Origin: Bacteroidetes bacterium ADurb.Bin302
GTDB taxonomy: Bacteria; Bacteroidota; Bacteroidia; Bacteroidales; Paludibacteraceae
Assembly: GCA_002069025.1 (NCBI GenBank)
Contig: MWBK01000209.1
Coordinates: 1-14,200, forward strand
DNA: 14,200 nucleotides
Reading direction: 5' to 3'
Shown: piece after piece, positions 8,052-14,200 of the stretch
Layout: each line of letters opens with the position of its first letter
Numbering within the stretch: position 1 is the stretch's first letter
Position numbers and translations under genes: made by a program
Notes under the pieces: model-generated
Database searches by the model: none
What the model saw: only the letters and a program-made list of their open reading frames with translations
Told to the model about the DNA's origin: nothing

Positions 8052-8488
8052 TTTTTTATTTGGGCTTCTTTATCTTTATTAAAAGATTCGCCATTTCTAA
8101 CATTTTCAAAAATCCAACCCTCAAGTCCAAAAACTGATTTAAACAATTCTTGTAAGTTTTCCTGACTAAATGGAATTTCTTCGTCCATATCAGCAACCGC
8201 ATCCATATCGATAGGAATCAGAGTGGAAAGCCATCTAGGGGTTACTCCAGACCAACCAGACACACCAAGCTCACAGATTCTTTTTGTCAAACCTTCTGTA
8301 TCAAGTTCTTCATCTTTATTGTGAGTTTTCGGGTTAAATTTAAGTCTTGTAAATTGTCCGTTAAGTCTAGTCATTTCCGATTTATCAATATAGTTCAGAG
8401 CAAATTTAACATTATAATCAGCATCATAAGTAACGAGAACGGACTTAATTTCTTTTGCTTTCAAGTCTTTAATATTCATAATATACAT
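8048..8488 (-). CDS. Tail assembly chaperone, G-like (unshifted product)
   Basis: A 146-aa acidic protein between the tail tube gene and the tape measure gene, the standard place of the lambda G homologue. It has a basic N-terminal part (M-N-I-K-D-L-K-A-K) and a middle T-K-R-I-C-E-L-G-V-S-G-W segment. Near the C-terminus it has E-I-P-F-S-Q-E-N-L-Q-E-L-F and G-L-E-G-W-I, a pattern I associate with phage tail chaperones. The start is uncertain. AGGAG (8496-8492) is only 3 nt from the ATG at 8488 and 12 nt from the in-frame ATG at 8479, so neither spacing is ideal and the protein may be 143 aa. Its last codons form the slippery heptamer, just before the TAA at 8050-8048. Confidence 0.85.
   Translation of the reverse strand: MYIMNIKDLKAKEIKSVLVTYDADYNVKFALNYIDKSEMTRLNGQFTRLKFNPKTHNKDEELDTEGLTKRICELGVSGWSGVTPRWLSTLIPIDMDAVADMDEEIPFSQENLQELFKSVFGLEGWIFENVRNGESFNKDKEAQIKN
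8051..8057 (-). promoter_or_regulatory. Programmed -1 ribosomal frameshift site, A AAA AAC
   Basis: On the coding strand the upstream gene ends ATA AAA AAC TAA, so the heptamer A AAA AAC is correctly phased (X XXY YYZ) one codon before the stop. The -1 frame has a stop at 8072-8070 and is then open to 7659. A shift can therefore occur only in the roughly 20 nt between 8069 and 8050, and the heptamer sits inside that gap. No convincing downstream hairpin or upstream Shine-Dalgarno stimulator was seen. This matches the conserved frameshift of tail chaperone genes in siphoviruses. Confidence 0.88.
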
Positions 8489-8502
8489 AATCTCCTAAAA
8501 CA

Positions 8503-8561
8503 GTTAAAGTATAAGACACATGTGCCATATTTAATAATAGCACATATCCTTATACTTTAAC
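8503..8561 (-). promoter_or_regulatory. Long hairpin between tail tube gene and chaperone gene
   Basis: The arms gttaaagtataag (8503-8515) and cttatactttaac (8549-8561) are perfect 13-bp complements. After a small internal loop, a second stem pairs atgtgc (8520-8525) with gcacat (8540-8545) around a 14-nt loop. It lies in the 100-nt gap after the tube gene stop, and its 3' arm on the mRNA ends about 6 nt before the AGGAG of the chaperone gene. No T-run follows that would mark a full terminator. Partial termination, protection of the abundant tube mRNA from 3' decay, or control of chaperone translation are possible. A weak TTGTTA-18-TATTAT promoter-like match (8563-8534) overlaps it. Confidence 0.6.
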
Positions 8562-8588
8562 AAGACTTTTAACAAAATAATGTTAAAA

Positions 8589-9572
8589 TTAAGCAGGTTC
8601 TTCTTCGATTTCAGTAGTACTATTTACTATAGTTACTTTAACATCGGTTCCACTGTCAACATCAAATCTTGCTTGGAAAGTCAAGTTAAGATTGACACCA
8701 GCGGCACTTTCGATTGCAGGAGAATCCCCACCGAGTTTTACTTTGGGGAATTCAAACGTTATACTTTCTTGTTCATTGTCAAATACCCATCGAAGCCCAC
8801 ATTCAAGGCCATGCTGATAGCGTGAATAGAGCGTTGTATCTTCAAAGAACATTGTCCAACCACCAGTACATTCACGAGTACCATGTTCAGCGGCGGCTCT
8901 TTCCGAAGAACCAAGAACATAGCCATCAGTTTCAACGTTATTTGCTATATTCAAGTTTCCAGAAATAACATTGCCTAAATCAACCCATGAACCAGAAATA
9001 TCGGTCTGAACTTTAGCTTGATACCCAGTAAAGCCAGATTTGGTAGGATATATTACAGTCTGTCCTTCAAATTGATCCGTATCAAAAATCTGTTCAGATG
9101 TACCAATAATATCCCAGGTTACATCATGAAACCCTTCTTGAATTACGTTAATTGCCATACTGTTAATACGACAACCACGATAAACAAAATGTTCATTAAC
9201 ATTTGTAAATGATTTCTGAATCATCAACCCTTGCATCGTATCAGCGGCACCTTGCAATACATGGGTATATGGGCCAGAACCAGTTGTATTAACAACAGAC
9301 TTACCAAGTAAATGTCTAAGCAAAACCTCCATGCCTTCTGGTAAAAAATCGGTAACAATACTACCTTCTACTGCTACGTTTCCATCACCAAGACCAACAA
9401 CCGCACGATACTGGTTAATAGTCTCGGACTGAAATTGATTTTTATTGCCACCAAGATTTATGCTTCGTATGTTCATACCATAAACGATACCAAGATCGCC
9501 AGGTGCGATAGGTTCTTTCCAAACCTTTTCCTGCGCGAACTTTACTGAACTCTTTGCACCACTTGCACGCAT
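8589..9572 (-). CDS. Major tail protein (tail tube)
   Basis: A 327-aa protein, probably the subunit that stacks into the tail tube. The ATG at 9572 is preceded by AAGGAG (9586-9581) with an 8-nt spacer, overlapping the end of the upstream gene. It has no signal peptide or membrane segment. It is rich in Gly, Thr, Val and alternating hydrophobic residues, as expected for a beta-sandwich. The N-terminal part has G-M-N-I-R-S-I-N-L-G-G and a V-A-V-E-G-S-I segment. The C-terminal part has L-N-L-T-F-Q-A-R-F-D and ends in an acidic tail. Length and position (after the connector and terminator genes, directly before the chaperone pair and tape measure) fit siphovirus tube proteins of the phage tube family. 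No sheath gene lies beside it. Identification rests mainly on synteny and fold-like composition. Confidence 0.75.
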   Translation of the reverse strand: MRASGAKSSVKFAQEKVWKEPIAPGDLGIVYGMNIRSINLGGNKNQFQSETINQYRAVVGLGDGNVAVEGSIVTDFLPEGMEVLLRHLLGKSVVNTTGSGPYTHVLQGAADTMQGLMIQKSFTNVNEHFVYRGCRINSMAINVIQEGFHDVTWDIIGTSEQIFDTDQFEGQTVIYPTKSGFTGYQAKVQTDISGSWVDLGNVISGNLNIANNVETDGYVLGSSERAAAEHGTRECTGGWTMFFEDTTLYSRYQHGLECGLRWVFDNEQESITFEFPKVKLGGDSPAIESAAGVNLNLTFQARFDVDSGTDVKVTIVNSTTEIEEEPA

Positions 9573-9587
9573 TTTACATACTCCTTC

Positions 9588-10064
9588 TTAAATTTCAAAC
9601 CCTTGAGTTACATAGGTTATATCAAAATAACTTACAAACCCACCATAAGGAAATTTCATATTATCAACCAACCGTGTAGATACGGGAACAAGGTAGCTGC
9701 ACAATCTATCAAGTTCCACATCTTTAATCATAGCAATCATCACGTCTTTTTGCAATGAGTTTATTAATGTAGCAAGGTCTGGTGTAGTTGGTAAAGCCTG
9801 TACAAACCCAATGATTTGTACTCTAACCGTAACTTCATATGGGCCTCCAATAAGTGGTTTAAAATCCTCTTTCATTTCATTAATAATCACCCATGTCGTA
9901 CCATGCTTTTTAATATCACTATCTTGTATATTAACAAACTGCCTATCAACATAACCAACGGTGTTATTATATTTAACTTCATCATAGGCAATCTTTTCAT
10001 TGTCAATCCCTCGGATACGTTGTTCAATTCTAGCAAATATCTGTTCTTTTTTTGATGGTGTCAT
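9588..10064 (-). CDS. Probable tail terminator or tail completion protein
   Basis: A 158-aa protein between the probable gp10-like protein and the tail tube gene, where siphoviruses usually encode the tail terminator (lambda U type) that caps the tube and joins it to the head. The ATG at 10064 follows GAGG (10076-10073) with an 8-nt spacer, and the ribosome site overlaps the stop of the previous gene. The sequence begins with a charged helix-like segment (K-K-E-Q-I-F-A-R-I-E). It continues with beta-like strands such as Y-E-V-T-V-R-V-Q-I-I-G-F-V and ends Y-F-D-I-T-Y-V-T-Q-G-F-E-I. Alternation of a helix and strands suits the terminator fold. I do not recognise a specific family motif, so the assignment is by position and size. 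Confidence 0.5.
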   Translation of the reverse strand: MTPSKKEQIFARIEQRIRGIDNEKIAYDEVKYNNTVGYVDRQFVNIQDSDIKKHGTTWVIINEMKEDFKPLIGGPYEVTVRVQIIGFVQALPTTPDLATLINSLQKDVMIAMIKDVELDRLCSYLVPVSTRLVDNMKFPYGGFVSYFDITYVTQGFEI

Positions 10065-10074
10065 GTTAGCATCC

Positions 10075-10695
10075 TCACATTAACAATTGGTTAATCTCAT
10101 TTATAAATTCCTGTGTAATTTCATCTTGTTTCTTTTTCGCCCAGGCTATGACATCCGATTCTACAATGGCCATGTAATTAGAACCAGCCCGTTCAGGTAT
10201 GGTTGCACTCCGAAGAATGGTATTATCTGGATTTTCTGGGTCATATTCCTCACCAGGAGGAGGGATTGCAATATATTTTCTATCTCCTGTTGGTTGAACT
10301 GTATATTCTGACCTACCCTGGTCGAAAAATTCGGCAATTCCTTTGGTTCGTACTTTAGATTTGCCAATTCCACCATCTTTTAAGTTCCAGGTCTTTAACA
10401 TATTTTGATTTTTAAATTCATCTATAATTTCACCTGCTATAGTACCACTTTGGGCATTTCCTGTTAGCTTAACTTTAATACATGACGCAATTGCATTAGC
10501 AAGGTCTGTATCTGGGTCAATATCTACATGTTCAAATGATTTTAATACGCTTTCTCTTGCTATGTTATTTGCCTCTGCCTCAAGTAGATGTAAATTTGAA
10601 AATACAGAAATATATCGTTGTTTAATATCTTCAATTTGCGGAACCATTGACTCTAATATAGATTTAATAATATCATCTGGTGTACTTTTCGCCAT
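10075..10695 (-). CDS. Probable HK97 gp10-like head-tail joining or minor capsid protein
   Basis: A 206-aa protein. Its ATG at 10695 is preceded by GGAGGTGAT (10706-10698), a near-perfect Shine-Dalgarno that includes the upstream gene's stop codon, so the two genes are translationally coupled. The N-terminal half is helical and charged. The middle carries G-I-A-E-F-F-D-Q-G-R-S-E-Y-T-V-Q-P, which resembles the E-F-G-T-x-P-H-x-I-x-P signature of HK97 gp10-like proteins, followed by Y-I-A-I-P-P-P-G-E-E. Proteins of this family act at the head-tail junction or in tail completion. The order here (adaptor-like, gp10-like, terminator-like, tube) matches many siphoviruses. The gp10 link is a remembered motif resemblance and has not been tested. 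Confidence 0.5.
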   Translation of the reverse strand: MAKSTPDDIIKSILESMVPQIEDIKQRYISVFSNLHLLEAEANNIARESVLKSFEHVDIDPDTDLANAIASCIKVKLTGNAQSGTIAGEIIDEFKNQNMLKTWNLKDGGIGKSKVRTKGIAEFFDQGRSEYTVQPTGDRKYIAIPPPGEEYDPENPDNTILRSATIPERAGSNYMAIVESDVIAWAKKKQDEITQEFINEINQLLM

Positions 10696-10698
10696 ACA

Positions 10699-11373
10699 TC
10701 ACCTCCGCATTTTCATTACTAATGTTCGGAGTTCCTTAATTAAGAATTTAAATTCCTTTTCACGAGTAATCACTTCTGAATTTTCACCATCACCATCTTC
10801 TGCGTTGATATTTCCACGCCTATCAAATGTAAATACATTACCATTATTACTCCTCATTGCACTTCTAAACTGCAATTCTCTATCATAGAATAAAAACAGT
10901 TTTATGAAAATTTCTTCAAATATATCAGGGATTTCTGATAACGTTCGATATGCATGATATTCATAATAAATCTTTAAATTACTTTCAATAGGCGCAGGAA
11001 TCAAATCAAATACATTAAAGTCAACTATATCAGCGTCAACTGGATTTAATTTATCTATAATGTCCTGTTCACAGATAGTCATTAATTGTGAACTTATCGA
11101 ATAGCGTGGTGTGTGTAAAAATAAGGAATCTACAGGCGAACCATTACTCATATTGTGCCGGTCATAGAAAACATTTACAATCCTTATTAAACCTTCCTGT
11201 TCAACTACATACCTCTCCTGTTCAGCAATCGAATTAACAAAAGAACGCATTATTTTGGGATATTCTTCTGATATTTTTTTGACACACTGGTTTAAAATGC
11301 TTGTAAAATTAGTTGCGGAATTGTCAATTCCATATAAATCAACCATTTTTTCGGTTAAAGGTTGTAGTTGCAT
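10699..11373 (-). CDS. Probable head-tail connector (adaptor) protein
   Basis: A 224-aa cytoplasmic-type protein with no signal peptide or membrane helix. The ATG at 11373 follows AGGAG (11384-11380) with a 6-nt spacer. It begins 12 nt after the methyltransferase stop and is followed 3 nt later by the gp10-like gene. It is mainly helical in appearance, with several Tyr/Phe-rich stretches such as L-K-I-Y-Y-E-Y-H-A-Y and I-F-I-K-L-F-L-F-Y-D-R-E-L. It ends in a basic R-T-L-V-M-K-M-R-R tail. A first structural gene directly ahead of a gp10-like gene and a terminator-like gene is usually the gp6/gp15-type adaptor that sits under the portal ring. No family motif was recognised; the call rests on gene order and size. 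Confidence 0.4.
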   Translation of the reverse strand: MQLQPLTEKMVDLYGIDNSATNFTSILNQCVKKISEEYPKIMRSFVNSIAEQERYVVEQEGLIRIVNVFYDRHNMSNGSPVDSLFLHTPRYSISSQLMTICEQDIIDKLNPVDADIVDFNVFDLIPAPIESNLKIYYEYHAYRTLSEIPDIFEEIFIKLFLFYDRELQFRSAMRSNNGNVFTFDRRGNINAEDGDGENSEVITREKEFKFLIKELRTLVMKMRR

Positions 11374-11385
11374 TTGTTTCTCCTA

Positions 11386-12102
11386 TTACCTACATATTAC
11401 TATTAAGTAATCCCATTTGTATTTTTTGAAATAGCCAAATTCACGGTCTTGTTCTTCTGATACGGTAACAAATTCACAGTCTTTATATTTTTTAAATGAT
11501 TCTTTCAATGCAGATATATTCTTATACCGACCAGTAATCATACATACACCGGCCTTATCCAATATTCTGGCTATTTCTTTAATACATTTATCATGGTCTA
11601 CTTCATCAACATGTTCAAAGACATGTGATATATGTATAAAGTCAAATGCACCATCACCAATCTTATTCATGTGTTGCATCGGCATAACTGCATATTCAAT
11701 ATTTTTAAACTTCTTTGCGTCAATCACATGCTTAGAAATATCAGTACATAAAACTTTTTTAGTATTAAATAAACTAAATGCATATGCAATCGAACCGTAT
11801 GCACCGCCAATATCAAGAACATTTCTATCCTTTAGATTGAACATGTTATGAACCATTTGTGCATACTGCTTCTGCCAGTTTCCAAAGTATGAATAATCAC
11901 AACCATTTGCTTTTGATTGTTCAAAATATTCTTTATCAAACTTCAACGCATTTTCTTTAATTCGTCTGATAAATGCTTCTTTTTCTTTATTACTATTATC
12001 TTCTTTGGGCGGAACAGAAATCTCATTTTGAACAATTTCAATTTCCGGTTCTACTGGATTTTGAACGTCTTGTACCACGACTGCCTTTTTTCGTCTTGCC
12101 AT
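11386..12102 (-). CDS. Class I SAM-dependent methyltransferase
   Basis: A 238-aa protein from the ATG at 12102, chosen because AAAGGTGAT (12118-12110) sits 7 nt before it. A GTG four codons earlier lies inside that ribosome site. Motif I of the Rossmann-like fold is V-L-D-I-G-G-A-Y-G (residues 95-103). The acidic end of strand 2 is L-C-T-D-I-S (Asp121), and the post-motif region F-D-F-I-H-I-S-H-V-F-E-H-V-D (153-166) is typical of the Methyltransf_11/23 group. The first 50 residues are charged and Pro/Glu-rich, probably a flexible tail. The gene overlaps the preceding glycosyltransferase by 65 nt and is coupled to it. The substrate is unknown. A sugar added by the neighbouring transferase, or a virion protein, are guesses based on context. 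Confidence 0.85.
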   Translation of the reverse strand: MARRKKAVVVQDVQNPVEPEIEIVQNEISVPPKEDNSNKEKEAFIRRIKENALKFDKEYFEQSKANGCDYSYFGNWQKQYAQMVHNMFNLKDRNVLDIGGAYGSIAYAFSLFNTKKVLCTDISKHVIDAKKFKNIEYAVMPMQHMNKIGDGAFDFIHISHVFEHVDEVDHDKCIKEIARILDKAGVCMITGRYKNISALKESFKKYKDCEFVTVSEEQDREFGYFKKYKWDYLIVICR

Positions 12103-13153
12103 TTTTAATATCACCTTTCAATATTTCATCAAGTTTTGTATGAACCTCTTTTAATACTAACTCATAATTAAAATTTTTCATACAGTTAATTTTTCCGTTA
12201 CAACCTACTTTGGTTTCAAAGCAAGGATTACACCCAACATGAGTAGCTAAATCGATTCCACGAACCTTATCTGGATATGATGGATGTAATGTTAGTCTTT
12301 CATGCTCTCTTGTAGGCCCCAGAAATGTTATCACAGGGCAATTAGCAACATGTGCTAACCATAATACACCACTATCCATAGTTAATACACATTTACAATG
12401 TCTTAAATTTTCTATAATATCTATAACCGTCATTTTACCACAAGCATTTATTATATTTTCAGATTCAAAACCTTTAGTAGTATCTTGGTCTATTAAGAGG
12501 ACTTTATAACCAGTTTTTGCGATTGAAATTGCCATCCGTTTTACAAACTCTTGTGGTAATGTTTTCATGTGACCTGACCCACGTAACTGTAACGCAATCA
12601 CAGCATCTTTATCATGGTCGAAAAATAATTTTGGGGATTTTTCCATTGCACAACTCCAATCTAATACACTCAAATTCGTTTCTAAAAATTTTCCATAAAT
12701 GTCAACCCTATGAATGTTTCGTTGTTCATTTTTTAAACTATGGTCATTTTCAAGAATACTATTTAAATGTATCCTGATTCCATATTTTTTATCATTTATA
12801 CTGATATTTCTAATGAAATTTAAATCTGGAAACAATTTTTTTAATGTTAAAACGAATCTATCACTAGTTGCAATATATAAATTTTTTATATTTTTTTGTT
12901 TCTTAAATTCTCTTGCAACTGGGATAAGTTGTATTAAATCACCTAAAGCATAATCTCTCGAAAGTGTAACACTCTCAGCCCCGTTAAGGATATCTGGGCT
13001 AAACTTACGAAATGCCGGATTATTACGTATATCTACTTTTACATGTGTTGCATCAAAAATATCATTTGGCTTAACTACAATATCTTCAAATTGCAAATCA
13101 CATATCGGTAATATATGTACAGCACTACTAACATTGATATAAAGATTTGCCAT
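12038..13153 (-). CDS. GT9-like (heptosyltransferase family) glycosyltransferase
   Basis: A 371-aa protein. The ATG at 13153 follows AGGAG (13167-13163) with a 9-nt spacer, and the ribosome site lies in the end of the previous gene. After a distinct N-terminal segment of about 60 residues comes A-L-G-D-L-I-Q-L-I-P (69-78), the GT9 nucleotide-sugar transferase start motif. The C-terminal domain has D-S-G-V-L-W-L-A-H-V-A (260-270) and F-L-G-P-T-R (277-282), matching the D-S-G-x-x-H-x-A and F-G-P-T motifs of ADP-heptose:LPS heptosyltransferases. Cys308, Cys311, Cys318 and Cys324 form the Cys cluster seen near the end of many GT9 proteins. A basic tail (346-371) overlaps the methyltransferase gene. 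Donor and acceptor are unknown; the target could be the phage virion or the host surface. Confidence 0.85.
   Translation of the reverse strand: MANLYINVSSAVHILPICDLQFEDIVVKPNDIFDATHVKVDIRNNPAFRKFSPDILNGAESVTLSRDYALGDLIQLIPVAREFKKQKNIKNLYIATSDRFVLTLKKLFPDLNFIRNISINDKKYGIRIHLNSILENDHSLKNEQRNIHRVDIYGKFLETNLSVLDWSCAMEKSPKLFFDHDKDAVIALQLRGSGHMKTLPQEFVKRMAISIAKTGYKVLLIDQDTTKGFESENIINACGKMTVIDIIENLRHCKCVLTMDSGVLWLAHVANCPVITFLGPTREHERLTLHPSYPDKVRGIDLATHVGCNPCFETKVGCNGKINCMKNFNYELVLKEVHTKLDEILKGDIKNGKTKKGSRGTRRSKSSRTGN
12110..12118 (-). promoter_or_regulatory. Ribosome binding site that fixes the methyltransferase start
   Basis: The coding strand reads AAAGGTGAT followed by 7 nt and ATG at 12102. The site lies inside the preceding glycosyltransferase gene and contains the alternative GTG codon at 12114. 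It therefore favours the shorter 238-aa protein over a 242-aa one. Confidence 0.65.
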
Positions 13154-13156
13154 CTC

Positions 13157-13672
13157 TCAACGCTCCTCCGTAAAGTCATATTTATCAATAGAAATGTTGA
13201 AAATACTCTCATATATTTTAACCCTATGCATGTTTCGGTGTTCATTCTTTAAACTATGGTCATTTTCTAAAACACCATCTAGCATGATAAAGTGTTTATA
13301 ATCCTCTTTCGGCATTCTGGAATAAACATTTTCAAAAATATTAAACCATTTCATTGTTTCTACAAACCGTTCACTTGTAACTAATGAAAATTTCAATCCC
13401 TGGGTTCTTTTCAAGTATTTAACAATCGGGATAAGCTGGATTAAATCCCCTAAAGCATATTTACGTTGTAATAATATTGGTAATTCTTTATCACAATTAT
13501 TAAAATTTAAAGCTACATCTGATATAAAAAGTCTATTTTTTAAGATTACTTTTGCGATATCGTCTGGTAAATCATAAAAAGTGTTGCGTTTAAAATGTCG
13601 CATATAGTTTACACCATTTATACAAATAGTAACAAATATCGTATCCTGTAATCCTGCATATTTAACTTTCAT
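13157..13672 (-). CDS. Truncated GT9-like protein, N-terminal domain only
   Basis: A 171-aa paralogue of the N-terminal half of the next gene. It has an unrelated-looking N-terminal segment of about 65 residues, then Y-A-L-G-D-L-I-Q-L-I-P (72-82) and E-N-D-H-S-L-K-N-E-H-R-N-M-H-R-V (136-151), nearly identical to residues 69-78 and 135-150 of the 371-aa neighbour. It stops at TGA (13159-13157), 3 nt before the neighbour's ATG. It lacks the whole C-terminal domain with the D-S-G and G-P-T motifs that bind the nucleotide sugar, so it is unlikely to be an active transferase alone. The start has only a weak GGTG site 6 nt upstream. It may be a decayed duplicate, or a conserved partner that pairs with the full-length protein. 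No frameshift remnant of the missing half was found. Confidence 0.75.
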   Translation of the reverse strand: MKVKYAGLQDTIFVTICINGVNYMRHFKRNTFYDLPDDIAKVILKNRLFISDVALNFNNCDKELPILLQRKYALGDLIQLIPIVKYLKRTQGLKFSLVTSERFVETMKWFNIFENVYSRMPKEDYKHFIMLDGVLENDHSLKNEHRNMHRVKIYESIFNISIDKYDFTEER

Positions 13673-13707
13673 GAATTACACCAATAATTTATAAAAAAGT
13701 GTATATA

Positions 13708-13741
13708 ATAATAGGGTGGGCGTTTAGACCCACCCTATTAT
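13708..13741 (-). terminator. Intrinsic terminator after the major capsid gene
   Basis: A perfect 13-bp stem (13708-13720 with 13729-13741) contains a GGGTGGG/CCCACCC core and closes an 8-nt loop. On the coding strand a TTTTTT tract follows about 9 nt after the stem. It begins about 20 nt after the capsid stop codon. It would limit read-through from the heavily expressed capsid gene into the modification and tail genes. Confidence 0.85.
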
Positions 13742-13760
13742 AATACTATTTAATAACCGA

Positions 13761-14200
13761 TTACGAGTTAGTTATGACAACCTTACCAAGAAGATCACCG
13801 ATAACTAATTTGCGTGCGGCACGTGACATAACAGCTCTAGTTTTAACAAATGTATTCGGATTTGTAATTTCTGGGCTGAGATATGCCATTTCATAAGGTG
13901 AGAATACATATGAAGTTTCTGTCCAGTCGGCTGAGTTATTGTAACCCAAAAGGATTTCGCCTTCAATGAACGGGTCTACATATACACGCCATCTGTTTTT
14001 AAGAGTGCCTGAGAAGTAACGTCCACCAGTTTTTATAGTTTTCTGTTCAACAGAAACGGAATCAGGAACAAAGCCTTCCATCTTTTCTAAGAATCCAGCC
14101 TGGTCTGCCGGAACAACGATGTAGTTGGTTTTTCTGTAACGTTTCTTGAAAATCTGGGTATCGACATCAACGAATTTTTCAAACAATGTTTCCATCCATA
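13761..14200 (-). CDS. Major capsid protein, gp23-like, C-terminal part (partial)
   Basis: At least 146 codons run from the window edge to the TAA after ...V-V-I-T-N-S. An ATG occurs at 14195, but the frame is open upstream of it (preceding codon TGG) and no ribosome site is visible. The true start is therefore beyond the window, and this is the C-terminal piece of a longer protein. The run G-G-R-Y-F-S-G-T-L-K-N-R-W-R-V-Y-V-D-P-F, then L-L-G-Y-N-N and Y-V-F-S-P-Y-E-M, resembles the C-terminal region of T4 gp23-like capsid proteins (K-V-Y-x-D-P-Y, V-G-Y-K-G, F-x-x-P-Y-V-P). The strong terminator just behind it fits a highly expressed head gene. The family call is by motif memory, and the rest of the protein cannot be seen. 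Confidence 0.72.
   Translation of the reverse strand, partial: WMETLFEKFVDVDTQIFKKRYRKTNYIVVPADQAGFLEKMEGFVPDSVSVEQKTIKTGGRYFSGTLKNRWRVYVDPFIEGEILLGYNNSADWTETSYVFSPYEMAYLSPEITNPNTFVKTRAVMSRAARKLVIGDLLGKVVITNS

Noticed and set aside
8534..8563. TTGTTA-18-TATTAT promoter-like pair before the chaperone gene
   Set aside because: The match to -35 is poor, the spacer is 18 nt, and it lies inside the hairpin. In AT-rich DNA this is weak evidence, so it is only noted.
13686..13693. TATAAATT on the minus strand, similar to a T4 late promoter, upstream of the truncated GT9-like gene
   Set aside because: It lies only about 13 nt before the start codon, leaving no room for a leader and ribosome site, and such a motif is common by chance in AT-rich DNA.
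1..14200. tRNA genes, CRISPR arrays, insertion sequences, integrase or attachment sites
   Set aside because: None was seen by eye. The gaps between genes are too short and hold only the hairpins described.

Overview
The window is part of the late structural module of a tailed double-stranded DNA phage (Caudoviricetes) or prophage. Every credible gene lies on the minus strand, so transcription runs from position 14200 toward position 1. The DNA is clearly AT-rich by eye. The standard genetic code fits throughout. Most genes have a Shine-Dalgarno sequence (AGGAG or GGAGG type), and gaps between genes are short or absent. I could not fix the host. The GT9-type sugar transferase hints at a Gram-negative host, but only weakly.

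Layout in transcription order. (1) 14200-13761: C-terminal end of a gp23-like major capsid protein, cut by the window edge, followed by a strong intrinsic terminator (13741-13708). (2) 13672-11386: a modification cassette made of a truncated GT9-like protein (171 aa), a full-length paralogous GT9-like glycosyltransferase (371 aa) and a class I SAM methyltransferase that overlaps it by 65 nt. (3) 11373-9588: three small head-tail joining or completion proteins (224, 206 and 158 aa). (4) 9572-8589: tail tube protein. (5) 8488-7659: tail assembly chaperone in the lambda G/GT style, with a canonical A AAA AAC -1 slippery heptamer at the only place where it could work. The shifted product is 276 aa. 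(6) 7603 to beyond position 1: one uninterrupted reading frame of at least 2534 codons encoding the tape measure protein. I read this frame codon by codon and found no stop.

The order connector, tail terminator, tube, G/GT and tape measure is that of a siphovirus. No tail sheath gene is seen between the tube and the chaperone. If the usual rule of about 0.15 nm of tail per tape-measure residue holds, the tail is at least about 380 nm long.

The tape measure protein is the richest element. It has an N-terminal coiled-coil region with four homologous repeat modules (two of 108 aa, two of 237 aa). Further on it has a long hydrophobic block, two glycine-zipper-like segments, and a peptidase M15-like motif set (SGYR, S-x-H-x6-D, G-H-F-H-V-E) that suggests a built-in peptidoglycan-cleaving domain. 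Hairpins lie in the gaps before the chaperone gene and before the tape measure gene.
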